Translations under genes and position numbers: made by a program
The notes under the pieces: model-generated
Seen by the model: only the letters and a program-made list of their open reading frames with translations
What the model was told of the DNA's origin: nothing
Databases searched by the model: none
Part shown: positions 32,983 through 45,119 of the stretch, piece after piece
Numbering within the stretch: position 1 is the first letter of the stretch
Layout: every line of letters starts with the position of its first letter
NCBI RefSeq assembly: GCF_028640845.1
Contig: NC_080539.1
Span: 196,890,698 to 196,954,697 of the forward strand
Length of the DNA stretch: 64,000 nt
Reading direction: 5' to 3'
Source: Ahaetulla prasina
Lineage: Eukaryota; Chordata; Lepidosauria; Squamata; Colubridae

Positions 32983-33910
32983 CTGGTAGTCCTCAAGTTA
33001 TAATCATCCATCCAACAACCATTCAAAGTTATGGTGGCAGTGAACAAATGGTAGTTATACCGAGTCTCCAATGTTATGATTATTATAGTGTGCCCCAGAG
33101 TCACATGATCAAAATTCAGGCACTTGATAACCTGTTCACACTGACAAGAGCATTTTAACTCTTCCATCTCCTGTCTCTTCCCAACTCTAATTAACTACTT
33201 ATCCTGTGCTTAAATGGACCTGACAGACCCCCTCTGAGCCTTGCTGCTCTGCACTCACTAGGCAAGCTTGAAAAAAGCAGGAAAACAAAACTAGGCCCCG
33301 GGTGTGTGGGACTGCACAAAGTATGAGAGAGGCACAAAGTATGGAGAGGGATGCAAGAATGCACAACAATGTGAGAGAAGCATGATGAAGCTTGAGGAGG
33401 GGTATGTGTGGGTGTGACGCAGTGAAGCTTTGGTAAGGTGTGTAAGGGTATGAGGGAAGTGAGGCAAGGCTCAAGAAGGATGCAAAAGGGTCCACAGGGG
33501 TGCAAAGGAGATGTGACAAGGTTCAAGAAGAGTGTGTAGGAATGCAGGAGTGGTAGAGAAGGTGGCAAAGCTCAGGGAGAGTGAGCAAGATTGCATAAGT
33601 GACCAGTGTGGTGCAACTGGGGAAGGGCTGAATGTGTGTGGGAGTGGGGGACATGAACAACAGTGATTTATGACTTTTCCAGCCAACTTCCCCAATTACT
33701 TTCTAGGGAAGCCAGCCAAGAAGGTTATAAATGGCAATAATGTAATCACAGGTCATTATGACCAGTCAGGGGAACCATTTGCCAAATACCCAGATCACAA
33801 TCACATTACCACAATGGGGGGATTGCTAAGACCAGTTGTAAGCAGCATTTGTTCAGCACCATCATAATTTCAAACAATTACTGATGGAATGGTTTTAAGT
33901 CTCAAATTAC
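32983..33910. mobile_element. MITE-C long form with ~60-bp terminal inverted repeats
   Basis: The left end TGGTAGTCCTCAAGTTATAATC pairs imperfectly with the right end at 33850-33910, where GTTCAGCACCATCATAATTTC mirrors the left GCCACCATAACTTTGAA region. A purine-rich minisatellite fills the centre. No transposase is visible. Confidence 0.65.
33300..33645 (+). repeat. Purine-rich imperfect minisatellite
   Basis: Repeats of about 30-40 bp carry variants of GTGCAAAGGAGATGTGACAAGG, GGCTCAAGAAGGATGC and CAAAGCTCAGGGAGAGTG. The 106- and 125-residue minus-strand ORFs across it look like low-complexity artefacts. Confidence 0.7.
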
Positions 33911-33914
33911 CTTA

Positions 33915-35270
33915 CTGGGTGTTAATTACTCCTTCAAGCATTGCATAATTATTCTTTCAATCAACCCCCACCCCAAAAGAGTGACAATCCTTGACATTTT
34001 AATATATTCCAAATATGAGAACTATAAATACGTGCTTTTTAAAAAGTGATGACCAGGCATTATTGCATTTAGACATTAGAGAAGACTCATACGCCCTAGT
34101 CTCTCTCTTTTTTTCCCCATGGTCAGTATTATCAAGAAAGCAGAAGTAATGGTGATTCATAATGAATTTTACTTTGAAGCAGAGAGCAGGACAGACAATG
34201 TCAAGACAGATTATTGCACTGTAGCAGTTAATAAGTCATGGATAATTGGCTATCCAGCATTACTGGCATAGGGTACTCAATTTATTCAAGAAAGTTTCAC
34301 AATGGTATAGTTGAAGTTTGATTAATCCTATCTGCAAATAAATTCAGTCACCCATTATACTGCCAATACCAACATATCATTGTTTGTCGTGACTCTGAGT
34401 CTGGATAGGGAAAAAAATGTATTTGTGTATCTCAAAGCCTGACCAAAATACAAAAAGAGAGAGAGATTGCTTCCTCCTGATATGATCAAATTCTACCAAA
34501 TATTTACAAAAAGCCTTTGGCACAGGATTCCAGTTATCAGTCTTTTTTTTTAGAATTTCCAGACTATTATCAAGCTTGGCATTGGAACAGCCGTAAGTCC
34601 AAAGTTAAATGCAATCAAGATGGAAGGTGCAAATTCTTATGGAAAGGAACGAAATGCACATAGTTGTAATAGGATGTTAGTAATGATATAAGCTGACCAG
34701 AACTGAATTGTGATTAGGAACACATTTTTCCATCTGCTCTTTCTACAGAAGATTGGTACCTTCTTTTTGTAAATGATTCAAACACATCTGCTTTAAGGAA
34801 ATGGAAAATGTATTAAATTTAACTGTTTTGCATGAAATTCTATGATTGCCACAGTACCAGTACTTTAAAAAATAATTTTAGGGTTAGCTCAACATTGTTC
34901 TACTTTTAACAACCATCTGATTTCATAGTTGAAGAGGTTACTTATTACTTGATTTGTGATCGACAAATTCCATGCATATTTCCGTTGTGCAACAGGTCAC
35001 ACAACCAAGTGACTGAAAACAATTACTTTTATGATAAGTACTAGAAAACACTGGAAGTAGTAGTAGTAGATTTCTAGAAAGTTACCAAAATCTTTCTTTT
35101 TCTGCAGTTGTGTGCTGAAAACTTTGGAGAAGTCTCCTGAAAATACCATGGACAGCCAATAAAAAACAAATAAATGGATCATACAATGAATCAACCCAAA
35201 GGTCTCACTTTAGGCACAAATGGCCAGGCTTCACTTATCCTACTGCAGACCTACTATGCAGACTTAGCTC
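33915..35270. other. AT-rich non-coding DNA
   Basis: Nothing recognised. Confidence 0.5.
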
Positions 35271-35274
35271 TCTC

Positions 35275-35425
35275 TAGAGAAGATTCTAATGCTGGGAAAG
35301 GTAGGACGTTGATCAACAGCAAAGATACAGTAATAATAGGTGCATGACTGAAAGACTGAAAGGATCATGGAGAAAATCTCTGTGGTTGCTAAGAATCAAC
35401 ACCAACTTGATGAATATATAATTCA
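35275..35425 (+). mobile_element. Probable RTE/BovB 3' end, degraded
   Basis: AGAAGATTCTAATGCTGGGAAAG matches the BovB C-terminal coding region. GGATCATGGAGAAAATCTCTG and TTGCTAAGAATCAACACCAACTTGATGA resemble an RTE terminus. An internal deletion joins them. Confidence 0.45.
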
Positions 35426-35429
35426 ATAA

Positions 35430-37338
35430 AATTTGTAATTTGCATGTGCTTTTATTTCATTATTCATTTTTAGGACATTTTAGATGTTTAAATTAAAACC
35501 ACTTACATGAGCAGAAATACAAGCATAACATTTTTTTAAACAAAATCTACTGAAATGTTTTTTCTTTAATCAGAAATGCCTACTCATGGTAAAGTACTGC
35601 AATTAGGTGGATGTCAAGGTTAGCTATGAACCTTTTCAGTACAAACACTGCATCAGTGTAAAGCGGAAGTGTCTTGTAAAAATCAATTTGCAATACCACA
35701 TCTTCTTCATGCCACAATTTCTATCCACTCAACATGACTTTGAACAAGCAGGAGAACTGAACTACTGCTATAATATTCAACCTTCACTTGAAATTTATCT
35801 TGAGGGCAGAAAATAATTGGATGTTGCACCTATTAACTCAGTTTCATTCTGCTAATTATCCTACAGTAATAATCTTGGTTTTTTCCCTCATCACTGTATT
35901 TGGAGATGGATTAATGAATGCATTGGTGAAATTATTTTGAGGGCTATCAAATAATACACTAAATCAAACTTCTGTGAGCATATCTACTTCAGCTGGTACC
36001 AAGGACAACTTTCATATCAAATGTTTCTAATGAATTTAGAAGTAATTGAAATGCTCTATCTCTACCTCAGTTTCTTATTTAAGCCTCAAATGAGCTTTTT
36101 CTATTATATATTCTTTATTGTAATATTCTCGATTTTCTTTAGTGGCCATGCTTATTAGTTGATGAACTTGCACAAATTACTGACCAGAATTCTTTTCTTA
36201 TTTATTTCAAAAAGTAAAACAATCTATATGAATTAAATACATCTTTGCTAAACCACAAAGCAGGGGAGGACATATGCACTATGAAATTAATATACTTCTG
36301 TAACAAAGTTAATTATGTAATATTTGAGTAGCACCAGAGAAGGCGGGTTAAACATACATAGAAAAAATGGATAGCAAGAAATCCAAAATGACAAGAACAG
36401 AACTGGAAAACAAAAGAGACAATTCAAGGCACAAAATGAATTAAGAGGAACCAACTCAACTGAATGCTTTGTGACACACAATAATTGTAGGAATGTTATT
36501 AAAATTAAGAACAAAAAAGGATCTATAAATAGAGCATAATATCCTGTTCTCCAATTTTGAATTAATGAGATTTCTCCAATTAACATGAACGTAAAAACCA
36601 TCCATTTCATTTACCTACTATCATACTTACATTAGACGCAAATGGATAAGCAGATTGATAAAGGATTTTTTATATATATTTCATATCCCACAATGCATTA
36701 TGTGTTTAATTTTTAAAAGAAATTAATTCAAGTGTCAACAGCATAATCTTACTTCTAACCATCAACTCAAATTTCAGGATACAGAACATCAATACCATAT
36801 CAGTATAGTATTACACTTCCATCTGGTATAAAACCTGATACTATTTGGTTGAGATCAGCTGTTTCCAATGATTTGATGACAATGGGCAGCTGCAGGAATC
36901 TTTTTGGAAGCACAAGTTGGAATAAAATATTATCATTTATATACCCGTATGTTTTGTGCTTTGCTACAGATCTGTGTAATTGTCGATATGTGTACGGTTA
37001 GCACTATTTAAGGCAAAAACATAGTAATATTAGGAAAAGATTTGATAATTTCATGTGTTAGATGTTCTAAAAAAAAGAGGAAAAGCTACATAGAGCAGCA
37101 AACTAATCTACCTAATGTATTATCTGATTGGTAGCTGCTCTCCAGAGTTTCCAACTCTGCCTGGAGAAGCCTGAACTTTCTAACTCCACTACTGAGTATT
37201 TTGTTTTCCTTTGACTTTGGAAACATTGGTGAGCATTGTTCAAGAGAAATGCTGTGGTATCTACAGGGGGTGTTTTCTGCAATGGAAACAAAAAAAAAGG
37301 CCAAGATTGATAGATCACCTTATTACCACAAGGAACTG
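35430..37338. other. AT-rich non-coding DNA
   Basis: Only short ORFs without signatures, such as 107 residues at 36287-36610 minus. Confidence 0.5.
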
Positions 37339-37349
37339 AAAGTACATAT

Positions 37350-37985
37350 CAGTGATGGCTAACCTTTTTGCCATTGCGTGCCAGGATGGGGGGGAAGGTT
37401 CGCACGTGCGCGTGCCCACACTCATAATTCTATGTGCCCCGCCCTGCGATGTGAGCGCAACCCCCCTCCTCCCCCCGCTCCTGGCACATGATGGCCTGGT
37501 AGGCCCGTTTTTCTTTCTCACCTGGCTCCAGATCCTCTCTATGCATTTGGGGAGGGCAAAAACAGCCTTCCCCACCCCCTTGGAGGCCCTCCGGAGGCCC
37601 AGAATGGCCTGTTTTCCAACTTCCAGTTGGACAGGAAGTGACGTTTTTTGCTGTCCCGCCTCTCTAGGAATGTCTGGAGGCTGGGGACAGCAAAAAAAGT
37701 CACTTCCTATCCAACCGGAAGTTGGGAAACGAACCATTTTGGGCCTCCAGAGGGCCTGGGGAAGGCTGTTTTTGCCCTCCCTAGATGCATAGAGAGGATC
37801 TGGAGCCAGGTGAGAAAGAAAAACGGGTCTTCCCCACCCACCTGTTTGCCTACTTCTGGTGGGCCCAGAAGGCCCGAATATCAACCAGCTGGTGTGCGCA
37901 TGTGCGCCGGAGCTGAGCTGGCGTGCCCACTGTTATGGCTACGAGTGCCACCTGTGACACGTGTGCTATAGGTTCGCCATCATGG
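37350..37985. mobile_element. hAT-A foldback element
   Basis: It begins CAGTGATGGCTAACC and ends GGTTCGCCATCATGG. The flanks GTACATAT (37342-37349) and GTATATAT (37986-37993) are an 8-bp duplication with one mismatch. Long inverted arms run from TTTCTTTCTCACCTGGCTCC near 37510 and GGAGCCAGGTGAGAAAGAAA near 37803. The 189-residue minus and 146-residue plus ORFs are read-throughs of these arms. Confidence 0.9.
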
Positions 37986-37994
37986 GTATATATG

Positions 37995-38075
37995 GCCATT
38001 ATACCATTGCAACAACAACAAATCTAATAGTGGCCTAAGACTTTTGCAAAGTACTGTACATCTGTTGTTTCTCAA
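37995..38075. other. Short unique spacer
   Basis: Nothing recognised. Confidence 0.4.
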
Positions 38076-38188
38076 TAAGTAATATTAGCAATAGCACTTA
38101 GACTTATATACGGCTTCACAGTGCTTTTTACAGCCCTCTCTAGGCAGTTTACAGATTGTTGCTCCCAACAATCTGGGTCCTTGATATT
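38076..38188 (-). mobile_element. tRNA-derived SINE 3' part (third type)
   Basis: It matches the tail half of the element at 62824-63025: GCAATAGCACTTAGACTTATATACGGCTTCACAGTGCTTTTTACAGCC, and also has GACCCAGATTGTTGGGAGC in reverse. The tRNA-like head is missing. Confidence 0.7.
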
Positions 38189-38194
38189 GTTTGC

Positions 38195-40005
38195 ATTATT
38201 TCAGTTTTATACTACTAATATTCTGAAAGCTGCAGATTTGTTCTTGGAATGGCAGATTTTGTATGAATATTTTGTGTAAAGAGCCATTGAGATGACCTTC
38301 AGAAAGAGGGACACAGGCAGTGGTGGTTACATAAATAAAAACCTATTTTAAATCTGGGCTATATTTCAAGCATGAGTAAGAAGCACAGACTGACTCCTCC
38401 CTAACTCATTACACTATAAGAACAACTCAGTATAAGGGGAAGAACTCAGGTTTTTAGTCCTTCAATGTAAGCCAGATGAGAAATAAATTTCATAACTATA
38501 TTGTTGCAGGCCATAGGAACAGAATCAGAATGCCTGAGTTCTCTCCTCATTCCCACTTACAAATTACAATTTCTGGTAGTTCTGATGAAAAAACAGCTTG
38601 TCAAGATAAGGTAGACTTGACAGTAGAATACTAGGCAATGCATTTTTAAATGTAAACTTGTGAAAAGGCATTCTCAAAACTACCTTGTAACCACCTCTCA
38701 AACTATGTATCTGCCCTTTTTAAAGGAGTGGGACACAATTCCTATTAATCAGGAATGACCTACAAGAATCAACTCCAGTTTACTAAATAGGCAGGGCTGC
38801 TAACAGAATTATGGCTACCTCAGTTTTATAATATAACTCTAATTTCACCAAATATTAATCAATGAAAATGGTAAGCTTCAATAATTGAAGCCATATGACA
38901 ACCATGATATCAGTTTAGCACCTAAAAATAGAAAGATTAAATGAGTCAAAATTAAATGTTATATTTTTTCATTTCAAATCACTTCAAATTACTAAAGACC
39001 GAGTGCCTCAGCCTGAATTTATTTAAATGTAAGTTACATAGCATTAACTCATTATATTTATCAGCTTACATTCCTGTAACTGTTCATGAAAGGCAAATTA
39101 CAATTTGAAATGTATACAGTGGGTGTCAACTACACTGTGATAGTCTAATTAATCATTACAGTCCAAGACTTAATTTTTAATGCAGAAAGTTAGGTTAAAA
39201 GACTTTAGAAAATACTTTTGAAGCAACAGAGAATAAAGAGATTTTACAGTTTTCAAACTAGACAGCTACAAAATGAAATGCCATTATTACCTACTGATGA
39301 TCCTACAAAAGACTACAATGTTTTGCAAACACAATTTGATGATCATGGTATTTTGAGTGATATTATTGCCAGTATCTCAATTTATTCCCAGTCTATCCAC
39401 TACATAATACTGCCTTAGTCTTCTGGGAAAAGTTACTTAGAACATTAATGGGAAATAGATTTTTTAACATTTATTTATAATGCAATCTGAAGACTAGAGG
39501 CAACAAAAAATAGGTAATGCAACTATATAGAGAGATGCTTGAATCAACAGTTTTCTTCTATTATGAATGAGGACAAGTCATTGCCTGAGTACTATTTAAT
39601 GCCTCTATCACGTACAGAAATAATTTTTTTTTTGCAATAGTAGATTTTATCTCACCATTCATTTATTCAGGTTTATAAAGCATAATTGACAATATTCATA
39701 AATATAAAAGTCAACGTGTCTACAAATCTACAATATTTACACACGTTGTACTCAAAATCAGGAGAGAGTCACAATGCTTAGATAAAAAGTGAATTAGGAC
39801 ATTTCACATATATGTGCATGATCAGGATTTTGTTTCTCTGTTTGAGTTCTATGAAAATAACTTTTTGACTGTTTTGACTGAATTAAGTATATGTTGACAT
39901 GACTTTGATGCATCCTCCCCCAAGTAACAAGAAATAGTGCCACTGATTTTTGAGAAACTATAACTGAAGAGGACTCTGAGGTCTCCAATAAAAGGAGTTC
40001 ACTGT
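38195..40005. other. AT-rich non-coding DNA
   Basis: Nothing recognised. Confidence 0.5.
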
Positions 40006-40007
40006 CA

Positions 40008-40090
40008 GCTGGTTATTTGTTATACAAGACAAATTCCTTGTGTGCCCAATCATATTTGGCCAATAAAAAATTCTATTCCATTCCATTGTA
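40008..40090 (+). mobile_element. CR1-L3 (Snake1-like) 3' end
   Basis: ACAAATTCCTTGTGTGCCCAATCATATTTGGCCAATAAAAAATTCTATTCCATTCC is the terminal part of a CR1-L3-type LINE. The ATTCC/ATTCT repeat after it is the kind of tail microsatellite seen in snakes. Only ~80 bp remains. Confidence 0.6.
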
Positions 40091-40369
40091 ACTGTATACT
40101 TTTCTGATCAATGGCCATAATAAAGATATGCTCTGTTTTATTTTGTTTTAATGCTACCCTTACTTTAAAAAAAAGATATTCCTAATAGTATTGGAATGGA
40201 ATCGTGTAACATCAGGTTTCTGCATCTACAGATATATTGATGACTAGGGGCATTAGATAAAGGGAGAATTAGCTATCTAACTCTCTAATAGGGATTGTGC
40301 TGTTTTCTCTCCTTTCCTTGCAATTGATTTGCATCTCTAAGTAGAATGTGCCTACTGTGTTGGTTAGAT

Positions 40370-40503
40370 TAGTGTTTCCAATTGGACATCTTTGTGATGG
40401 GTGGCCTTCAGGCCCCAGAATTTCCCAGTCAATAAGGCCACTGCTAAAAATTTTGAGAAATAAACTCCACCCATCTCAAAGTTGCCCAGACTAGGAAACA
40501 CTG
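40370..40503. mobile_element. Palindromic hAT-like MITE (134 bp)
   Basis: AGTGTTTCC and GGAAACACTG are the ends. GGTTAGAT and GGTTAGAC flank them (7 of 8 match). The arms CAACTTTGAGATGGGTGGA and CATCTTTGTGATGGGTGGC are degenerate inverted repeats. Confidence 0.75.
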
Positions 40504-40624
40504 GGTTAGACCAATGTTCTCAGGGTTTTCATCACTTCCTCATTCTCTTGTAATCATGATAAGTACAATTTTGGTTCTCAGGTACCTCCTTCTCTCTCCA
40601 TGTAGATTTAAGTAACTTAGGCTT

Positions 40625-40730
40625 TCCTTATTGTTGTTAGTTGTAAAGTTGTGTCTGACCCATCGCGACCCCATGGACAATTTCCTCCAGGCCTTCCTGT
40701 CCTCTACCATTCCCCGGAGACCATTTAAGC
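40625..40730 (-). mobile_element. BovB LINE 3' end, part 1 of a split copy
   Basis: On the minus strand: CTCCGGGGAATGGTAGAGGACAGG, CCATGGGGTCGCGATGGGTC, then the ACAACAATAA tail. The rest of the same BovB copy resumes at 44417. Two L2 LINEs lie between the halves. Confidence 0.85.
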
Positions 40731-40827
40731 ATGGTCAGATCATTTACTCCTTCAGCTAGATTTTCGGACCGCTACACCTCACCGCAGGGAGACGGAACCG
40801 GTTAAATGGTTCCGTCCCAGGTGCCTG

Positions 40828-42896
40828 ATGGACCCTGAGAGGTTTCTGACGGAGCCTGGGCCATTTCCGAGGGAGTTAGCCCACGGCTCGGCTGAGGAGC
40901 TGGTGGCCGCCTGGGATGAGGCGGCCGCTGGCGCCTTAGACCGCGTCGTGCCTTTGCGGCTTCTGACCCGGCGACGAACTCGACCAGCTCCTTGGTATAA
41001 CGAGGAGCTGAGAGAGATGAAGCACCGGAAAAGAAGCCTAGAGAGCGCCTGGAGGTCCAGCCGCTCCGAACCTGACCAAACACTAGTACGGTCATATATT
41101 CAGACCTACCTAGTGGCAATCAGGGCGGCGAAACATAACTATTTCTCCGCACTCATCGCATCGGCAGATAATCGCCCAGCCACCTTGTTTAGGGTGACCC
41201 GCTCCCTGCTTACGCAGGAGGCTCGGGAGGACCCCTTACAGGGACATGCTGAGGATTTTGTTCAGTATCTGTCTGATAAAATCGCTCAGATTCGGGACGG
41301 CTTGGACACTGATTGGATAGATTCAGGTGGGATGGCGGAGACAAGTCTTGAGAATGTTATCTGGGCTGAGTTCGATCCTGTGACTCCTGAGGACATGGAC
41401 AGGTTGTTGGGTAGGTTGAACTCCACCACATGTTTATTGGACCCGTGTCCCTCCTGGATGGTGCTGGCCACTCGGGAGGTTACGAGGCTGGCTCAGGAAG
41501 TTACCAACGGTTCCTTGTTGGAGGGTGCCTTCCCCGCCGCCTTGAAAGAGGTGGTGGTGAGGCCCCTCCTCAAGAAGCCCTCCCTGGAACCGGCTGTTTT
41601 AGCGAACTATCGTCCAGTCTCCAACCTTCGCTTTTTAGCGAAGGTTGTTGAGAGTGTGGCAAATCAGCTTCCTCAACACCTGGAGGAAACTGTCTATCTG
41701 GACCCGTTCAGTCGGTTTCAGACCGGTTACAGCACCGAGGCGGCTTTGGTCGCGTTGGTGGATGACCTCTGGAGAGCCGGGACAGGTTGTTCCTCTGTCC
41801 TGGTTCTATTAGATCTCTCGGCTTTTGATACCATCGACCATGGTATCCTGCTGCGACGGTTGGGGGGATTGGGGGTGGGAGGCACCGTTTATCGGTGGTT
41901 CTCCTCCTATCTCTCTGACCGTTTGCAGACGGTGTTGGCAGGGGGGCAGAGGTCGACCCCTAGGCGCCTCACTTGTGGGGTGCCTCAGGGGTCTGTTCTC
42001 TCGCCTCTCCTGTTCAACATCTATATGAAGCCGCTGGGTGAGGTTATCCGTGGTTTCGGGGTGGATTATCATCTGTACGCTGATGATACTCAGCTGTACA
42101 TTTCCACCCCGAACCACCCCAATGAAGCCGTTGAGGTGATGGGCCGGTGTCTTGAGGCCGTGCGGGTCTGGATGGGGAGGAACAGGCTCCGACTTAACCC
42201 TTCCAAGACTGAGTGGCTGTGGGTGCCGGCGTCCCGGTACAGTCAGCTTACACCATCGCTGACTGTGGGGGAAGAAGTATTGACCCCCAGGGAGGGAGTG
42301 TGCAACTTAGGCGTTCTCCTGGACGATCGGCTGTCCTTAGAAGAACATTTGACAGCCGTCACCGGGGGAGCTTTTTATCAGGTTCACCTGATCCGCCAGT
42401 TGCGCCCCTTCCTTGACCGGGACGCCTTACGCACGGTCACTCACGCCCTCGTCACTTCCCGCCTGGACTATTGCAACGCTCTCTACATGGGGCTCCCCTT
42501 GAAGAGCACCCGGAGGCTCCAGTTAGTCCAGAATGCGGCCGCGCGGGTAATAGAGGGAGCACCGCGTTGCTCCCATATAACACCTATCCTGCGCAGCCTA
42601 CACTGGCTACCGGTAGTCTTCCAGGTGCAATTCAAGGTTTTGGTTACCATCTTTAAAGCGCTCCATGGCTTAGGACCGGGATACCTTCGAGACCGCCTTC
42701 TGCCGCCGATTGCCTCCCAACGACCTGTGCGCTCCCACAGAGTGGGCCTCCTTAGGGTGCCATCGACCAAACAATGCAGGTTGGCGACCCCCAGGGGGAG
42801 GGCCTTCTCTGTGGCGGCACCAGCCCTGTGGAACGAGCTTCCTCCGGGATTACGACAACTCCCCGACCTCCGGACCTTCAGACGGGAACTGAAGAC

Positions 42897-42898
<2 letters not shown>
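40828..42898 (+). pseudogene. L2-type LINE reverse transcriptase ORF2, 5'-truncated
   Basis: An uninterrupted frame of 690 LINE-derived residues. Residues ~1-190 are the linker after the endonuclease. RT blocks follow: YRPVSNLRFLAKVVE near 270, motif A LVLLDLSAFDTIDHG with Asp329, GVPQGSVLSPLLFNIY near 390, YADD at 417-420, and NRLRLNPSKTEWL near 450. The C-terminal domain carries SRLDYCNALYMGLP, LHWLPVVFQVQFKVL and WNELPPGLRQL. Motif A has one alanine fewer than the copy at 55268 (AAFD), an in-frame codon loss next to the catalytic aspartate. The endonuclease is missing. The frame then runs on by chance into (TTTA)n of another LINE, making a false 757-residue protein. It cannot mobilise itself, although the intact RT frame implies a recent insertion. 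Confidence 0.85.
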
Positions 42899-43013
<115 letters not shown>

Positions 43014-44181
43014 GTTCACATTTATATACTGCCCTATCTCCCTAGGGACTCAGGGCGGTTCACAGGCACTTAAAAATACACATAAATACAAACTAAAATA
43101 ACAAGTAAAAAACTTATTACATAGCCGAATTGTTAAAACCATATAAATAATAAAACCCATTTAAAACCATAAAATTTAAAATCTAATCCAGTCCCGCGCA
43201 GATAAATAAGTGTGTTTTAAGCTCGCGACGGAAGGTTCGGAGGTCCAGAAGTTGACGAAGTCCTGGAGGAGTTCGTTCCAGAGGGTGGGAGCCCCACAGA
43301 AGGCCCTTCCCCTGGGTGTCGCCAGACGGCACTGCCTAGCTGACGGCACCCTGAGGAGTCCCTCTCTGTGAGAGCGCACGGGTCGGTGAGAGGTGTTTGG
43401 TAGCAGTAGGCAGTCCCGTAAATAGCCCGGCCCTATGCCATGGAGCGCTTTAAAGATTGTCACCAAAACCTTGAAGCGCACCCGGAAAGCCACAGGTAGC
43501 CTGTGCAGTCTGCGCAGGATAGGTGTCACGCGGGAGCCACGAGGGGCTCCCTCTATCACCCGCGCAGCCGCATTCTGGACTAACTGAAGCCTCCGGATGC
43601 CCCTCAAGGGGAGCCCCATGTAGAGAGCATTGCAGTAATCCAGACGAGACGTCACGAGGGCGTGAGTGACCATGCATAAGGCATCCCGGTCTAGAAAGGG
43701 GCGCAACTGGCGCACCAGGCGAACCTGGTGGAAAGCTCTCCTGGAGACGGCCGCCAAATGATCTTCAAAAGACAGCCGTTCATCCAGGAGGACGCCCAGG
43801 TTGCGCACCCTCTCCATCGGGGCCAATGACTCGCCCCCAACAGTCAGCCGTGGACTCAGCTGACTGTACCGGGATGCCGGCATCCACAGCCACTCTGTCT
43901 TGGAGGGATTGAGCTTGAGCCTGTTTCTCCCCATCCAGACCCGTACGGCTTCCAAACACCGGGACAGCACTTCGATAGCTTCATTGGGGTGGCCCGGTGT
44001 GGAAAAGTACAGCTGGGTGTCATCAGCGTACAGCTGGTACCTCACACCGAAGCCACTGATGATCTCACCCAGCGGCTTCATATAGGTGTTGAACAGAAGG
44101 GGCGAGAGAATCGACCCCTGCGGCACCCCACAAGTGAGGCGCCTCGGGGTCGACCTCTGCCCCCCTGTCAACACCGTCTGC
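43014..44181 (-). pseudogene. L2-type LINE inserted in another L2 LINE (LINE-2)
   Basis: Minus strand. The 332-residue open frame (43176-44174) starts inside the RT at GGQRSTPRRLTCGVPQGSILSPLLFN. It includes YADD at residues 49-52, the family's KTEWLWMPASRYSQL, the SRLDYCNALYMGLP and LHRLPVAFRVRFKVL blocks, and ends LKHTYLSARDWIRF. The 3' UTR with its hairpin (AACCGCCCTGAGTCCCTAGGG near 43035-43060) and the (AAAT)n tail follow. The 5' end is truncated before motif A. It split LINE-1 close to its C-terminus, so it is the younger of the two. Confidence 0.88.
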
Positions 44182-44416
44182 GATTATTCCAGCATGCGGG
44201 ACTAGCCTAAGAACAAAATGTTTTAGTTAAATTTTAATGGGGGTTTTATTGGTTTTTATTGTTTTAGTGATCAGGCCAGGATAATATTTAGTTTTAACTG
44301 GGTTTTAATGGTTATTTATTATATTGTTTTAATATGCCTGTGAACCGCCCTGAGTCCTACGGGAGATGGTGCGGTATATAAGTTTGATAAATAAATAAAA
44401 TAAATAAATAAATAAA
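44182..44416 (+). mobile_element. 3' end of LINE-1 after the insertion
   Basis: It carries the last codons (LFQHAGLA), an AT-rich 3' UTR, and GTGAACCGCCCTGAGTCCTACGGGAGATGGTGCGGTATATAAG, the L2 hairpin, near 44338-44380. It ends in TAAATAAATAAATAAA. Confidence 0.85.
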
Positions 44417-45115
44417 GCTCACACTGACTTAAAGTGATTCCATCCAGCCACCTCATTCTCTTTCATCCCCTTCTTCTTTTGCCCTCAATCTTTCCCAGCA
44501 TTAGGCTCTTCTCCAGGGAGTCCTTCCTTCTCATTAAGTGGCCAAACTATTGCAGTTTTCTCTTCAGGATCTGGCCTTCTAAAGAGCAGTCAGGATTGGT
44601 CTCCTCTAGGACTGACTGGTTTAATCGCCTTGCAGTCCAAGGAACTTACAGGAGTCTTCTCTAGCACGATAGTTCAAAGGCCTAACTTGGTCCAACTTTC
44701 ACAACCATACATTGCAACTGGGAAAACCATAGCCTTGACAATACACACTTTTGTTGGCAGGGTGATGTCTCTGCTTCTTAGTATCCTGTCTAACTTTGCC
44801 ATAGCTTTCCTCCCCAAGAGCAAGCGTTTTTTAATTTCTTGGGTATAGTCCCCATGTCCGGTGATCTTGGAGCCCAGGGAAATAAAATCTGTCACTTTTT
44901 CTATTTGCCAGGAAGTGAGAGGGCCAGGAGCCATAATTTTCTTAATGTTGAGTTTCAAGCCAACTTTTGCACTCTCCTCCTTAACCCGCATCAAGAGGCT
45001 CTTTAGTTCCTCTTCACTTTCTGCCATTAGAGTGGTATCATCTGCATATCTGAAGTTGTTGATATTTCTCATTTTGTGATTCATCTAGCCCTGCCTTTCC
45101 TATTCCAGTGTGATT
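44417..45115 (-). pseudogene. BovB reverse transcriptase C-terminal half (part 2 of split copy)
   Basis: A 136-residue frame (44674-45084) encodes NINNFRYADDTTLMAESEEEL, including the YADD catalytic box, then LLMRVKEESAKVGLKLNIKK, a thumb-like region with TDFISLGSKITGHGDYTQEIKKRLLLGR, and PTKVCIVKAMVFPVAMYGCESW. The C-terminal domain continues with frameshifts to 44417 and resumes at 40730. The upstream RT and the endonuclease are lost by 5' truncation. The copy is the oldest layer here. Confidence 0.85.
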
Positions 45116-45119
45116 TCTT

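Noticed and set aside
33191..33568. 125-residue minus-strand ORF
   Set aside because: It lies across an imperfect minisatellite and is low-complexity Ser/Leu/Pro/His.
37315..37884. 189-residue minus-strand ORF and overlapping plus-strand 146-residue ORF
   Set aside because: Both read through the inverted arms of hAT-A. Related peptides at 10609 and 23097 come from other copies of the element.
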